From: Micromonospora sp. BL4
Lineage (GTDB): Bacteria > Actinomycetota > Actinomycetes > Mycobacteriales > Micromonosporaceae
Assembly: GCF_003667505.1 (NCBI RefSeq)
Contig: NZ_RCVJ01000115.1
Span: 1 to 48,583, forward strand
Direction of reading: 5' to 3'
DNA length: 48,583 nucleotides
The position numbers and the translations under genes are program-made. Each line of letters opens with the position of its first letter. Position 1 is the stretch's first letter. Under the pieces are notes generated by a model that searched no databases, was not told where the DNA came from, and saw only the letters and a program-made list of their open reading frames with translations. Shown here in pieces: positions 41,187 through 48,583 of the stretch.

Positions 41187-41657
41187 ATGGCCGCCGAACA
41201 CCCCGTACCCGTCGTCCGTCAGCTGCGCCTGGTGGTGGAGGCCGCCGACCACGAGGCCGCCGTCGCGTTCTTCCGCGACGCGCTCGGCCTCCGCGAGGAG
41301 GCCGCGTTCAGCGGCGACGGGGACGCCCGGGTGGTGATCCTGGACGCCGGCCGCGCCACCCTGGAGATCGCCAACCCGGCCCAGAAGCGCATGATCGACG
41401 AGGTCGAGGTGGGCCGGCAGGTCGCGCCGCGCATCCGGGTGGCCTTCGAGGTGGACGACACGGAGGCGACCACCGCCCGACTGGTGGCTGCCGGTGCGAG
41501 CGAGATCGCGCCGCCGACGCGTACGCCGTGGCAGTCGCTCAACTCCCGCCTTGACGCCCCCGCCGACCTCCAGATCACCATCTTCCAGGAACTGCTCACT
41601 CCGGACGAGGGTGTCGGGACGGGGGATGCGGAGTCCGAAGGTGACGGCGACAACTGA
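41187..41657 (+). CDS. VOC (glyoxalase-like) family protein
   Basis: A 156-residue VOC-fold protein. VRQLRLVVEAADHEAAVAFFRDALGL at the start (in parts VRQLRLVVEA, FFRDALGL), VVILDAGRATLEIA, and EVDDTEATTARLVAAGA and LNSRLDAPADLQITIFQEL follow the beta-alpha-beta units of the family. The C-terminal tail is acidic. Substrate unknown. It is divergent from trmO with 60 bases between starts and is preceded by a leaderless-type -10 box. Confidence 0.86.
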   Translation: MAAEHPVPVVRQLRLVVEAADHEAAVAFFRDALGLREEAAFSGDGDARVVILDAGRATLEIANPAQKRMIDEVEVGRQVAPRIRVAFEVDDTEATTARLVAAGASEIAPPTRTPWQSLNSRLDAPADLQITIFQELLTPDEGVGTGDAESEGDGDN

Positions 41658-41840
41658 GTCGGGCAGCGGGCGGAACGGGGGGCCGGCCGCCGAGACACTC
41701 CAGCGCCTCACACAGCCCTGGCGCGTTCTCGTCCGCCAGGGCGAGCCGGACGGCAACCTCACCAACCGTGCTGGCTTAGACGCTCACTAACGGTAGCGAC
41801 AAACCGCTAGCTGCCTGCCTCCCCATCACCGTGCATGGCC

Positions 41841-41967
41841 CCTTTGCTCTGCTTACCTCTACGCGCCACGTCCCGTGAGCTGCGAATGCGCCGTTTCCGC
41901 CAGCCACGGAGGTCTCTCACCCTGGTCACGGAACGTGGCCGGTGCGTATAAGTAAGCAGAGCAAAGG
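41841..41967. repeat. 127-bp imperfect hairpin element with 16-bp perfect ends
   Basis: CCTTTGCTCTGCTTAC (41841-41856) and its perfect complement (41952-41967) are 95 bases apart. Inside, 41865-41878 pairs with 41926-41939 with one mismatch, and ACGC (41861-41864) with 41944-41947, so nearly the whole element folds back on itself. It lies in the 567-base gap 41658-42224, where no gene is seen. It could be a MITE-like mobile element or a structured leader of the downstream gene. No clear target duplication flanks it. Confidence 0.75.
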
Positions 41968-42101
41968 CTGGCGTTCGGACGTTGCCGCCGGGTTCCCGAA
42001 AACACCATCCGTCACGGCTGTCCGGCCTGATGTCGGCAGTGCCCCCATGTCCGACCTGCGCCGTGACCGGGACCGCAACGAGCCAGCCCTCCGGCATTTC
42101 C

Positions 42102-42127
42102 GGAATGCCCGACAGGTGAACCTGGTT
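42102..42127 (+). promoter_or_regulatory. SigR/SigH-type promoter (GGAAT-N18-GTT)
   Basis: GGAAT at 42102-42106 and GTT at 42125-42127 are exactly 18 bases apart, the consensus of the thiol-stress sigma factor SigR of Streptomyces and SigH of mycobacteria. It stands about 98 bases before the start of a secreted lysozyme-like protein. The paralogue at 47565 has the same kind of site in three copies. Confidence 0.65.
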
Positions 42128-42224
42128 GTGTCCCCCGTACCGCCGGAGCCCAAACCCTTTCCGCGGTCATCTCCCGAGGAGTGTTCACCCCGGAGCGCTC
42201 CGCACGATCGAAAGGGCAACCATC

Positions 42225-42938
42225 GTGAAGGTCGACTTCACTCGATGGCTCCCCGCCATCGCTAAGGACTCGTACCGCAAGACCGCGCTGAGCGTTGTGG
42301 GTGTGGCCGCCCTCGGTGGCCTGGCACTCGCGCCGACAGCGGCCGCCGCCCCGGTCACCTCCGGGCCGCACCAGGGCGCCGTTGCCGCCATCGACCTCGC
42401 CACCGGCAAGGCTGCCACCACTGCACGCCAGGAGGACCAGCCCGTCGAATCCGGGCTGACCACCGGCTCCGCCACCGGCAAGCCCCCGGCCGGCAAGCCG
42501 AGCCGCGAGAAGCTCATTCCGCACGGCATCGAGGGCGCCCAGTCGCGCATCCCGCTCGACGACGCGCAGCTGGCCAACGCCCGGGCCATCGTCGACGCGG
42601 CCAAGAAGACCGGCGTCGGCGACCGTGGCGCGGTGATCGGCGTCGCCACCTCGTTGCAGGAGTCGAAGCTGTACAACCTCGGCCACCTCGGCGCGTACAA
42701 CGACCACGACTCGCAGGGCCTGTTCCAGCAGCGCCCGTCGTCCGGTTGGGGTACGCCCGACCAGATCACCGACCCGGAGTACTCCGCCACGGCGTTCTTC
42801 AGCGCGCTGAAGAACGTGGGCGGTTGGCAGGACCTGCCGCTGACCACCGCGGCGCAGACCGTCCAGGTCTCCGCCTTCCCGTACGCGTACGCGCAGTGGG
42901 AGGAGCAGGCGGCGGACATCGTCCAGCAGCTCTGGTGA
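42225..42938 (+). CDS. Secreted lysozyme/transglycosylase-like protein (paralogue 1)
   Basis: A 237-residue protein with a signal peptide (residues 1-43, ending PTAAAA) and a linker. The domain from about 95 to 237 contains ATSLQESKLYNLGHLG (Glu146, placed like a lysozyme-type catalytic Glu) and GLFQQRPSSGWGTPDQ (165-180), and then AAQTVQVSAFPYAYAQWE. This domain is also found at the N-terminus of actinobacterial M23 and NlpC wall peptidases; here it stands alone. It likely acts on the wall outside the cell. The GTG has AAAGGG 7-8 bases upstream. A paralogue lies 5 kb downstream. Confidence 0.85.
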   Translation: MKVDFTRWLPAIAKDSYRKTALSVVGVAALGGLALAPTAAAAPVTSGPHQGAVAAIDLATGKAATTARQEDQPVESGLTTGSATGKPPAGKPSREKLIPHGIEGAQSRIPLDDAQLANARAIVDAAKKTGVGDRGAVIGVATSLQESKLYNLGHLGAYNDHDSQGLFQQRPSSGWGTPDQITDPEYSATAFFSALKNVGGWQDLPLTTAAQTVQVSAFPYAYAQWEEQAADIVQQLW

Positions 42939-42950
42939 CACCCGCACACA

Positions 42951-42993
42951 CGACGCCGGCCGGCTCCCGAACAGGGGGCCGGCCGGCGTCGTC
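42951..42993. terminator. Bidirectional terminator
   Basis: CGACGCCGGCCGGC (42952-42965) pairs with 42979-42992 and the inner CCC with GGG, giving a long GC stem with a small loop. It sits between convergent genes ending at 42938 and 43008. Confidence 0.85.
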
Positions 42994-43007
42994 GTGTTCC
43001 GGGTACC

Positions 43008-44378
43008 TCAGCAGGCCGGGTAGAGGCGCCGGGTGCCGACCCCGGCGGCGTACGCGGCCCGGTCACTGAACCGGCAGCCGTAGTCGGGACGCGCGACCAC
43101 CGCCGGGTCGGTCACCGTGTCGCCGGCGGGGCGGGCGCCGGTGCGTACCCAGGACACCAGGTCGTCCCAGGCGGCGCCGGCCTCGGCCGGGGTGAACTCG
43201 CAGTGCTGCGTGGCCCGGATGGCCCGCTGCACCACCAGCCGGCCGCGACCGTTGCGCGCCACCTCGGTGGCGTACGCCTGCTCCATGCTGAACGGCACGA
43301 ACAGGTCACCGAGGCCGTGCAGGCTGAGCACCGGCGCGGTCGGACGGCCGGCGATCCGCGGCACCTCGGTCAGCGTCGGCAGGATCCGCTGCCAGACGTT
43401 CTCCGGGGCGACCCGCCGCACGGCGGCGTTGACGTTGACCGGGCTGTTCGGGGTGTAGCGGGTGAGCAGGTTGGTGGAGAGTTGACCGGGCCGCTCGGCG
43501 GGGGAGTCGCCGCCGCTGGTCACGCTGATCGAGAAGAGGAAGTCCTTCCACACGGCGAACGCGGCGTCCGCGCCGGGCCTCGGCCCGCCCGAACGGTTCA
43601 CCGTGATCGTCCGCAGCTGCTTACCCCGGTCGGTGGTGGTGTCCGGCCCGGTGGGGGTGAGCCCGGCGAGGCCGAGCGCCACCTGGATCCGGGGTACGGC
43701 GTTGGTCAGGTAGTCGGCGGGCGTGGGGTAGGCCGGCACCCCGGAGAGCGCCTGCGCGACCAGGTTGTAGTCGAGGTAGAAGTCGAGCAGCGTCTGGTCG
43801 CCGAGCACCCCGCACATGGGCAGCGCGCCGTCGTAGTAGCCGGGGTACTGCTCCAGCGAGCGGCCGATGACGTACCCGCCCATCGACACCCCCGCCAGGT
43901 AGGTGTGGTGCGGCCGGCGGACCGTCCGTCCGAAGTGGTCGGCCAGTTCCTTGGTGCCCAGCACTCCGGAGCGGATGTGGAAGCCGTTGCGGTCGTACGA
44001 GGACGACGCCCAGGCGTACCCCTGCTCCAGCAGCCGCTGGCGCAGCCCGAAGCCGGGCTGCTCCGGGGAGAGCACCGTGCCCTGGCCGCGGTAGCCGTGC
44101 GCCCACAGCACCAGGTCACCGTTCCACCGGGCGGGGACCTCGATGATGTACCCGGCGTGGCGGTGCACGCCCTGACGTACCGTCGTCGGCTTGCCGGCCA
44201 CGACCAGCGGCGCCAGCGGCGGATTCTCGATGGTGTACCCGGGCAGCGGCTGGCCGCCACCCGGGTCGCGGTCGGCGGTGGCGCTGGCTGGCGCTGCGCC
44301 AGCCAGCCCGACCGCCAGGGTCAGGGTCGCGGTGGCGGCGAGCAGGCGGCGGAGGGTGCGAACGGGTGAGGACAGCAT
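43008..44378 (-). CDS. Secreted alpha/beta hydrolase
   Basis: A 456-residue protein with a signal peptide (about 1-34, ASATA) and an alpha/beta hydrolase fold. The nucleophile is Ser165 in GVSMGG. The acid is likely Asp in HGLGDLFVP, and the base His in ATQHCEF. WAHGYRGQGT gives the oxyanion strand. It resembles secreted esterases or peptidases of actinobacteria; a polymer or ester substrate cannot be chosen from sequence. It converges with the lysozyme-like gene. Confidence 0.82.
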   Translation of the reverse strand: MLSSPVRTLRRLLAATATLTLAVGLAGAAPASATADRDPGGGQPLPGYTIENPPLAPLVVAGKPTTVRQGVHRHAGYIIEVPARWNGDLVLWAHGYRGQGTVLSPEQPGFGLRQRLLEQGYAWASSSYDRNGFHIRSGVLGTKELADHFGRTVRRPHHTYLAGVSMGGYVIGRSLEQYPGYYDGALPMCGVLGDQTLLDFYLDYNLVAQALSGVPAYPTPADYLTNAVPRIQVALGLAGLTPTGPDTTTDRGKQLRTITVNRSGGPRPGADAAFAVWKDFLFSISVTSGGDSPAERPGQLSTNLLTRYTPNSPVNVNAAVRRVAPENVWQRILPTLTEVPRIAGRPTAPVLSLHGLGDLFVPFSMEQAYATEVARNGRGRLVVQRAIRATQHCEFTPAEAGAAWDDLVSWVRTGARPAGDTVTDPAVVARPDYGCRFSDRAAYAAGVGTRRLYPAC

Positions 44379-44524
44379 CGATGCTCCCCATCGGACGGAT
44401 GTCGCCCGTGGGCGACCAGGCGGGACGGTTGCCTACCGGCCGGTAGCGTCCTGAACCTAGGACCGCCGTCGACCAGAGTCAATGGCTGCGCTGACCGGTC
44501 GGTCAGGCCCGACTGTCCGGCCGG

Positions 44525-45961
<1,437 letters not shown>

Positions 45962-46050
45962 TCACCGCTCATCGGCCAGTCCTCGCGCCGACGCCTCCAC
46001 CCCACGCCCGCCCCCGGTTGCGCGGCGCGGTGGGCGGGTCGGGTTGACTG

Positions 46051-46368
46051 GTGGCCGTGGACGAGTCGATCTGGGAGGCGGCCCGGGCGTCGCGCGGCTG
46101 GTTGGACGCGGCGAACGGCACCGGGCAGACGGAACTGACCTGTCGCATCCTCAAGCTGACCGAGGAGGCGGGGGAGGCGTCGGCGGCCTGGATCGGTCTG
46201 CTCGGGCAGAACCCGCGCAAGGGCGTCACGCACACCCGCGAGGACGTGGCAGCGGAGTTGGCTGACGTCGCCTTCACGGCGCTGGTGGCGATCGAGAGCC
46301 TGGGGCTGGATGCCCGGTCAGTGTTGGACTCCTGCGCCGCGAAGGTTCGCTCCCGTCTCGTTGGCTGA
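46051..46368 (+). CDS. MazG-like nucleotide pyrophosphohydrolase
   Basis: A small all-helical protein of 105 residues. The metal-binding motifs LTEEAGEASAAW (ExxE type) and AAELADVAFTALVA (ExxD type) are those of the MazG/dUTPase-like family, which hydrolyses NTPs to NMPs. The start is uncertain: GTG 46051 is used, while GTG 46057 follows a weak TTGACT by 7 bases. It is the last gene before a 1.2-kb non-coding stretch (46369-47564). Confidence 0.85.
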   Translation: MAVDESIWEAARASRGWLDAANGTGQTELTCRILKLTEEAGEASAAWIGLLGQNPRKGVTHTREDVAAELADVAFTALVAIESLGLDARSVLDSCAAKVRSRLVG

Positions 46369-46419
46369 ACGGGGTTCTGCCTGGTTTGCCCCCTTGACCT
46401 GCGCTGCCGCGTTGCGTGG

Positions 46420-46498
46420 GACGGGGTGGGGCCCGCCGCGCCCGGTTCCGGGCGGTCAGGCTGATCCCTGCGCCGGGCACGGCGGGTCCCACCCCGTC
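46420..46498. other. Nested inverted repeat, candidate structured element
   Basis: Arms 46420-46438 and 46480-46498 pair over 19 bases with one mismatch. Within the loop, GCCCGG (46440-46445) and CCGGGC (46448-46453) form a second perfect hairpin. It follows the MazG-like stop by 51 bases and could terminate that transcript or be a structured RNA. Confidence 0.65.
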
Positions 46499-46586
46499 GG
46501 TGGTTGCCGTCCGCCGATCCCTGCCAGGGGTCAGCAAGCCGGCTCGCCGGGTCCGCGCGATCATCGGCCCTCGCTTGCCGCCCCCC

Positions 46587-46640
46587 GATCACCGGCGCCC
46601 CGATCACCGGCGCCCCGATCACCGGCGCCCCGATCACCGG
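46587..46640. repeat. 15-bp tandem repeat, 4 units
   Basis: Units beginning GATCACCGG start at 46587, 46602, 46617 and 46632. The core GATCxCCGG is shared with the 16-bp array further on. Non-coding. Confidence 0.9.
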
Positions 46641-46676
46641 CCCCACGGTTGGCGGCGTGCGCGATCCCGGCCAGCC

Positions 46677-46798
46677 GATTGCCGGTCCGCCCGATCGCCG
46701 GTCCGCCCGATCGCCGGTCCGCCCGATCGCCGGTCCGCCCGATCGCCGGTCCGCCCGATTGCCGGTCCGCCTGATTGTCGGCTTGCCCGATCCCCGGT
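46677..46798. repeat. 16-bp tandem repeat, about 8 units
   Basis: Units of GAT(C/T)GCCGGTCCGCCC start at 46677, 46693, 46709, 46725, 46741, 46757, 46773 and 46789; the outer ones are degenerate. The period is not a multiple of three, so it is not coding in one frame. It may be a binding array, or simple replication slippage in GC-rich DNA. Confidence 0.9.
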
Positions 46799-46879
46799 GC
46801 CGCGCGGTCCGGCAAGTGGCGGCCTGTTCCGGTCTTGGGGAAATGCGGCCTCGGCCGGCCTCGGGGCGGTGGCTGTGGT

Positions 46880-46927
46880 GAGCGGTATACCTGTGAGTCA
46901 TAAATATGCCTCTGAGGTATCGCGCTC
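46880..46927. other. Imperfect inverted repeat around an AT-rich core
   Basis: GAGCGgtATACC (46880-46891) is complementary to 46916-46927 except for two central positions. The 24-base centre includes taaatat, rare in this DNA. It may be a binding site or an RNA hairpin; nothing more can be said. Confidence 0.45.
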
Positions 46928-46972
46928 GTTGACCACCTCGCCCGGGATCGTCCGAGGATTGCCTCTTCGGGG

Positions 46973-47049
46973 TGATCGACTCGATATCGGGGATGTTGCG
47001 GTGTCCGGGGCTTGCGGATGCCCCGATATCGGCGATACCGAGTCGATCA
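46973..47049. repeat. Long inverted repeat with internal bulge
   Basis: TGATCGACTCG (46973-46983) pairs perfectly with 47039-47049. ATATCGGGG (46984-46992) pairs with CCCCGATAT (47021-47029). A 9-base bulge lies on the right arm only (47030-47038). The form, two stems with a bulge and about 28 bases in the loop, resembles REP-like palindromes, but no second copy is seen in this window. Confidence 0.75.
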
Positions 47050-47149
47050 ACCCGCATGCCGGGCTCTTCGGCGCTGCACCGTCCGGCGAGTCCGATCCAG
47101 CCTGTCCGGTATGGGATGGTTTGACGGTGGCCGGGTGCGCCCGTGGGCT

Positions 47150-47175
47150 GGAATCGTGGCGGGCCCGGGGTCGTT
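47150..47175 (+). promoter_or_regulatory. SigR/SigH-type promoter, copy 1
   Basis: GGAAT (47150-47154) and GTT (47173-47175) with exactly 18 bases between. The bases before GTT are GGTC and after it ACACA, shared with copy 3. Confidence 0.65.
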
Positions 47176-47251
47176 ACACACCCTGACGATCGCAGCAACA
47201 CCGCCAGGTCACCTCCACCCCTCGGGGCTGGGATGACAGCGAGGCCGGGTT

Positions 47252-47277
47252 GGAATGCCCGCGGGTGCGCGGTCATT
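47252..47277 (+). promoter_or_regulatory. SigR/SigH-type promoter, copy 2 (variant)
   Basis: GGAAT (47252-47256) and ATT (47275-47277) with exactly 18 bases between; the -10 is ATT instead of GTT, so it is probably weaker. The GGTC before the -10 is conserved. Confidence 0.5.
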
Positions 47278-47345
47278 GCAGACCCCCGACCGACCGACCG
47301 CACCAGCAGCCGCTTGCACGGGGTGCCGATGGATGGGCCGACCCC

Positions 47346-47371
47346 GGAATGACCCCGGCCCGGCGGTCGTT
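47346..47371 (+). promoter_or_regulatory. SigR/SigH-type promoter, copy 3
   Basis: GGAAT (47346-47350) and GTT (47369-47371) with exactly 18 bases between. It is nearest the gene, about 195 bases before the start at 47565, and shares GGTCGTTACACA with copy 1. Confidence 0.65.
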
Positions 47372-47376
47372 ACACA

Positions 47377-47433
47377 TGGACCCGGCGCCACGAGGCCCTC
47401 CGCCCGCAGGCCGCTGGACCCCGGCGCCACGAG
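47377..47433. repeat. 18-19 bp direct repeat in the 5' leader
   Basis: TGGACCCGGCGCCACGAG at 47377-47394 recurs at 47415-47433 with one extra C. The first copy begins where transcription from promoter copy 3 would start. It may bind a regulator or form part of the leader. Confidence 0.6.
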
Positions 47434-47564
47434 CCCCCCGGCTTGTCGGCCGCCGACCTAAGACTTTCCCCCCATGTATGAGAGCGCCGGACGAGGTGCT
47501 TGCACCCTGCGTGCCGTTCCGAACAAGGGCGCGTGTGAGGTGTCTACCCCCGAAGGAGCCCCCG

Positions 47565-48152
47565 ATGAACACGATTATTCGTAAGAGCGTGCTGTCCGTT
47601 GCTGGTCTGGCGTTCGCCGGTGGTGTGTTCGCCGGTCCGATCGCTCACGCTGGTGCTCCGGCGGTGGATGCGAAGCCGGTTGCGGTGGCGGTGCAGGCGG
47701 ACAAGCCGGATATGGGCAAGCTGATCCCGCATGGTGTGCAGGGCGCGCAGTCGCACATCGACCTCAACGACGAGCAGACCGCGAACGTCAAGGCGATCAT
47801 CGCCGCGACGAAGAAGGCCGGTCTGCCGGAGCGGGCCGCGGTGATCTCGATCGCCACGAGTCTGCAGGAGTCGAAGCTGGAGAACCTGGGCCACCTCGGC
47901 GACATGAACGACCATGACTCGCTGGGCCTGTTCCAGCAGCGCCCGAGCTCGGGTTGGGGTACGCCGGAGCAGATCACCGATCCGGAGTACTCGACGACCG
48001 CGTTCCTCAAGGGCCTCAAGCAGGTTGACGGTTGGCAGGACATGGCGTTGACCGACGCCGCGCAGACCGTGCAGGTCTCGGCGTACCCGGATGCCTACGC
48101 CCAGTGGGAGCAGCAGGCTGCTGACCTGGTCGCCCAGTACTGGAACAGCTGA
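47565..48152 (+). CDS. Secreted lysozyme/transglycosylase-like protein (paralogue 2)
   Basis: A 195-residue protein with a signal peptide (about 1-29, AHA) and the same domain as the product of 42225: KLIPHGVQGAQSHI, ATSLQESKLENLGHLG (Glu102), GLFQQRPSSGWGTPEQ and QTVQVSAYPDAYAQWE. The linker is shorter than in the paralogue. Third positions use T more often than in nearby genes. The ATG has AAGGAG about 7 bases upstream, a strong site, and three SigR-type promoters lie upstream, so it may be highly induced. A terminator follows at 48201. Confidence 0.87.
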   Translation: MNTIIRKSVLSVAGLAFAGGVFAGPIAHAGAPAVDAKPVAVAVQADKPDMGKLIPHGVQGAQSHIDLNDEQTANVKAIIAATKKAGLPERAAVISIATSLQESKLENLGHLGDMNDHDSLGLFQQRPSSGWGTPEQITDPEYSTTAFLKGLKQVDGWQDMALTDAAQTVQVSAYPDAYAQWEQQAADLVAQYWNS

Positions 48153-48200
48153 CCCACCGCACGACAGCAGGAGCACGACAGCAGAACACCGATCGACCGC

Positions 48201-48231
48201 TGGCCGGCACCCGAACCCGGGGTGCCGGCCA
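48201..48231. terminator. Intrinsic terminator-type hairpin
   Basis: TGGCCGGCACCC (48201-48212) pairs perfectly with 48220-48231 around a 7-base loop, 49 bases after the stop at 48152. Confidence 0.8.
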
Positions 48232-48340
48232 ACGGCATGTCCACGATTGGCGACGCACGGCAGCGGAGCGTCAGCGCTGAGTGATCCGAATGGTGGGCGG
48301 GTACGTACCCACGGGAGGGGACCGGCGGAGGGACAAGGGC

Positions 48341-48583
48341 ATGGCCGCAGTGGGGCAGGGCACGGATCACCAGCCGGAGCCGGAGCCGGAGCCGGAGTCA
48401 GTACCGACGGGTGATGCCACCCCACGTCGGAGCTGGTCCATCGGCACTCGGATGTTGCTGGCCGCCACGGCCGTCGTGCTGATCCTCGGCGCCGCCGCGG
48501 TGGTCGTGATCATTGCCGATCCGCACCGCCTCGGGATGTCCTCTCCAGCGCACCCGACGATGCCCGCCCCGACGCCACTCGCC
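48341..48583 (+). CDS. Partial membrane-anchored protein, cut by the window end
   Basis: An open frame of 81 codons from ATG 48341 that runs off the right edge. It has a short head with a Pro-Glu repeat (QPEPEPEPE), basic residues (TPRRSW) and one strong transmembrane helix (about 38-58, LLAATAVVLILGAAAVVVII), followed by a Pro-rich outer part (MSSPAHPTMPAPTP). GGAGGGACAAGGGC precedes the ATG. A type II membrane or secreted protein is likely; the function lies beyond the window. Confidence 0.65.
   Translation, partial: MAAVGQGTDHQPEPEPEPESVPTGDATPRRSWSIGTRMLLAATAVVLILGAAAVVVIIADPHRLGMSSPAHPTMPAPTPLA

Noticed and set aside
46587..46798. CRISPR array
   Set aside because: The units are contiguous 15- and 16-bp repeats with no unique spacers, and no cas gene is present.
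46416..47186. Open plus frames through the repeat arrays (up to 256 codons)
   Set aside because: They consist of repeat-derived Pro/Arg/Ser sequence in all frames with no ribosome site or family pattern.
45969..47303. Minus-strand 444-codon frame across the MazG-like gene and repeats
   Set aside because: It lies opposite a recognisable MazG-like gene and is made of repeat-derived GDRADRRSGGPAI units.
46800..47564. c-di-AMP (ydaO-type) riboswitch before the wall enzyme gene
   Set aside because: Such switches precede resuscitation factor genes in other actinobacteria, but I could not match their conserved segments here or at 41658-42224; a covariance-model search would decide.

Overview
This is very GC-rich DNA with strong third-position GC bias, many GTG starts and several probable leaderless genes. 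It carries an S-(hydroxymethyl)mycothiol dehydrogenase and an EthA/EthR pair. Together these point to an actinobacterium; the gene set and style fit Micromonosporaceae (Micromonospora-like), which is an inference. The first 20 bases match the Nextera transposase adapter, so the window starts at an assembly end. The last gene is cut by the right edge. No tRNA, rRNA, CRISPR array or intact IS element was recognised.

Left part (216-20160). An SPFH/stomatin-like protein is followed by a multi-helix membrane protein with an acidic Thr-Gln repeat tail. Then come an MFS transporter, VOC and SRPBCC proteins, a YchJ-family protein, an SGNH hydrolase and a CorA transporter. A class F sortase sits beside a C-terminally anchored secreted protein. 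A lone lycopene cyclase and RNase HI follow. An MFS/MarR pair fires outward from a palindrome that covers both start codons. A pentapeptide-repeat protein with a Cys-rich N-terminus ends in a perfect 50-bp palindrome. RtcB RNA ligase and archease converge, followed by MBL, B3/B4, LysE and MocR genes.

Centre (21803-31054, minus strand). A WYL regulator lies upstream of four genes joined by 4-base overlaps: an ABC ATPase homologue that has lost its key catalytic motifs, a Tat-lipoprotein solute-binding protein, a single-chain fusion of two sugar-type permeases, and a membrane-anchored STAND/TPR protein whose P-loop lysine is missing. An intact ABC ATPase and its permease follow. This is the most unusual system seen: an importer-shaped module without an obvious energy source, coupled to a STAND-like protein, which may sense rather than transport.

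Right part (31099-48583). Two small proteins of unknown role are followed by the EthR/EthA pair around a 15-bp perfect inverted repeat, an SDR, a PhrB-type iron-sulfur photolyase, an LtrA-like protein and DoxX. The mycothiol formaldehyde dehydrogenase overlaps an MBL hydrolase. TrmO and a VOC protein are divergent. Two paralogous small secreted lysozyme-like proteins (42225 and 47565) are each preceded by GGAAT-N18-GTT promoters of the SigR/SigH type: one copy for the first, and two exact plus one near copy in tandem for the second. Between them lie a secreted alpha/beta hydrolase, glutamate dehydrogenase and a MazG-like protein. A 1.2-kb non-coding stretch (46369-47564) is full of tandem repeats and inverted repeats.
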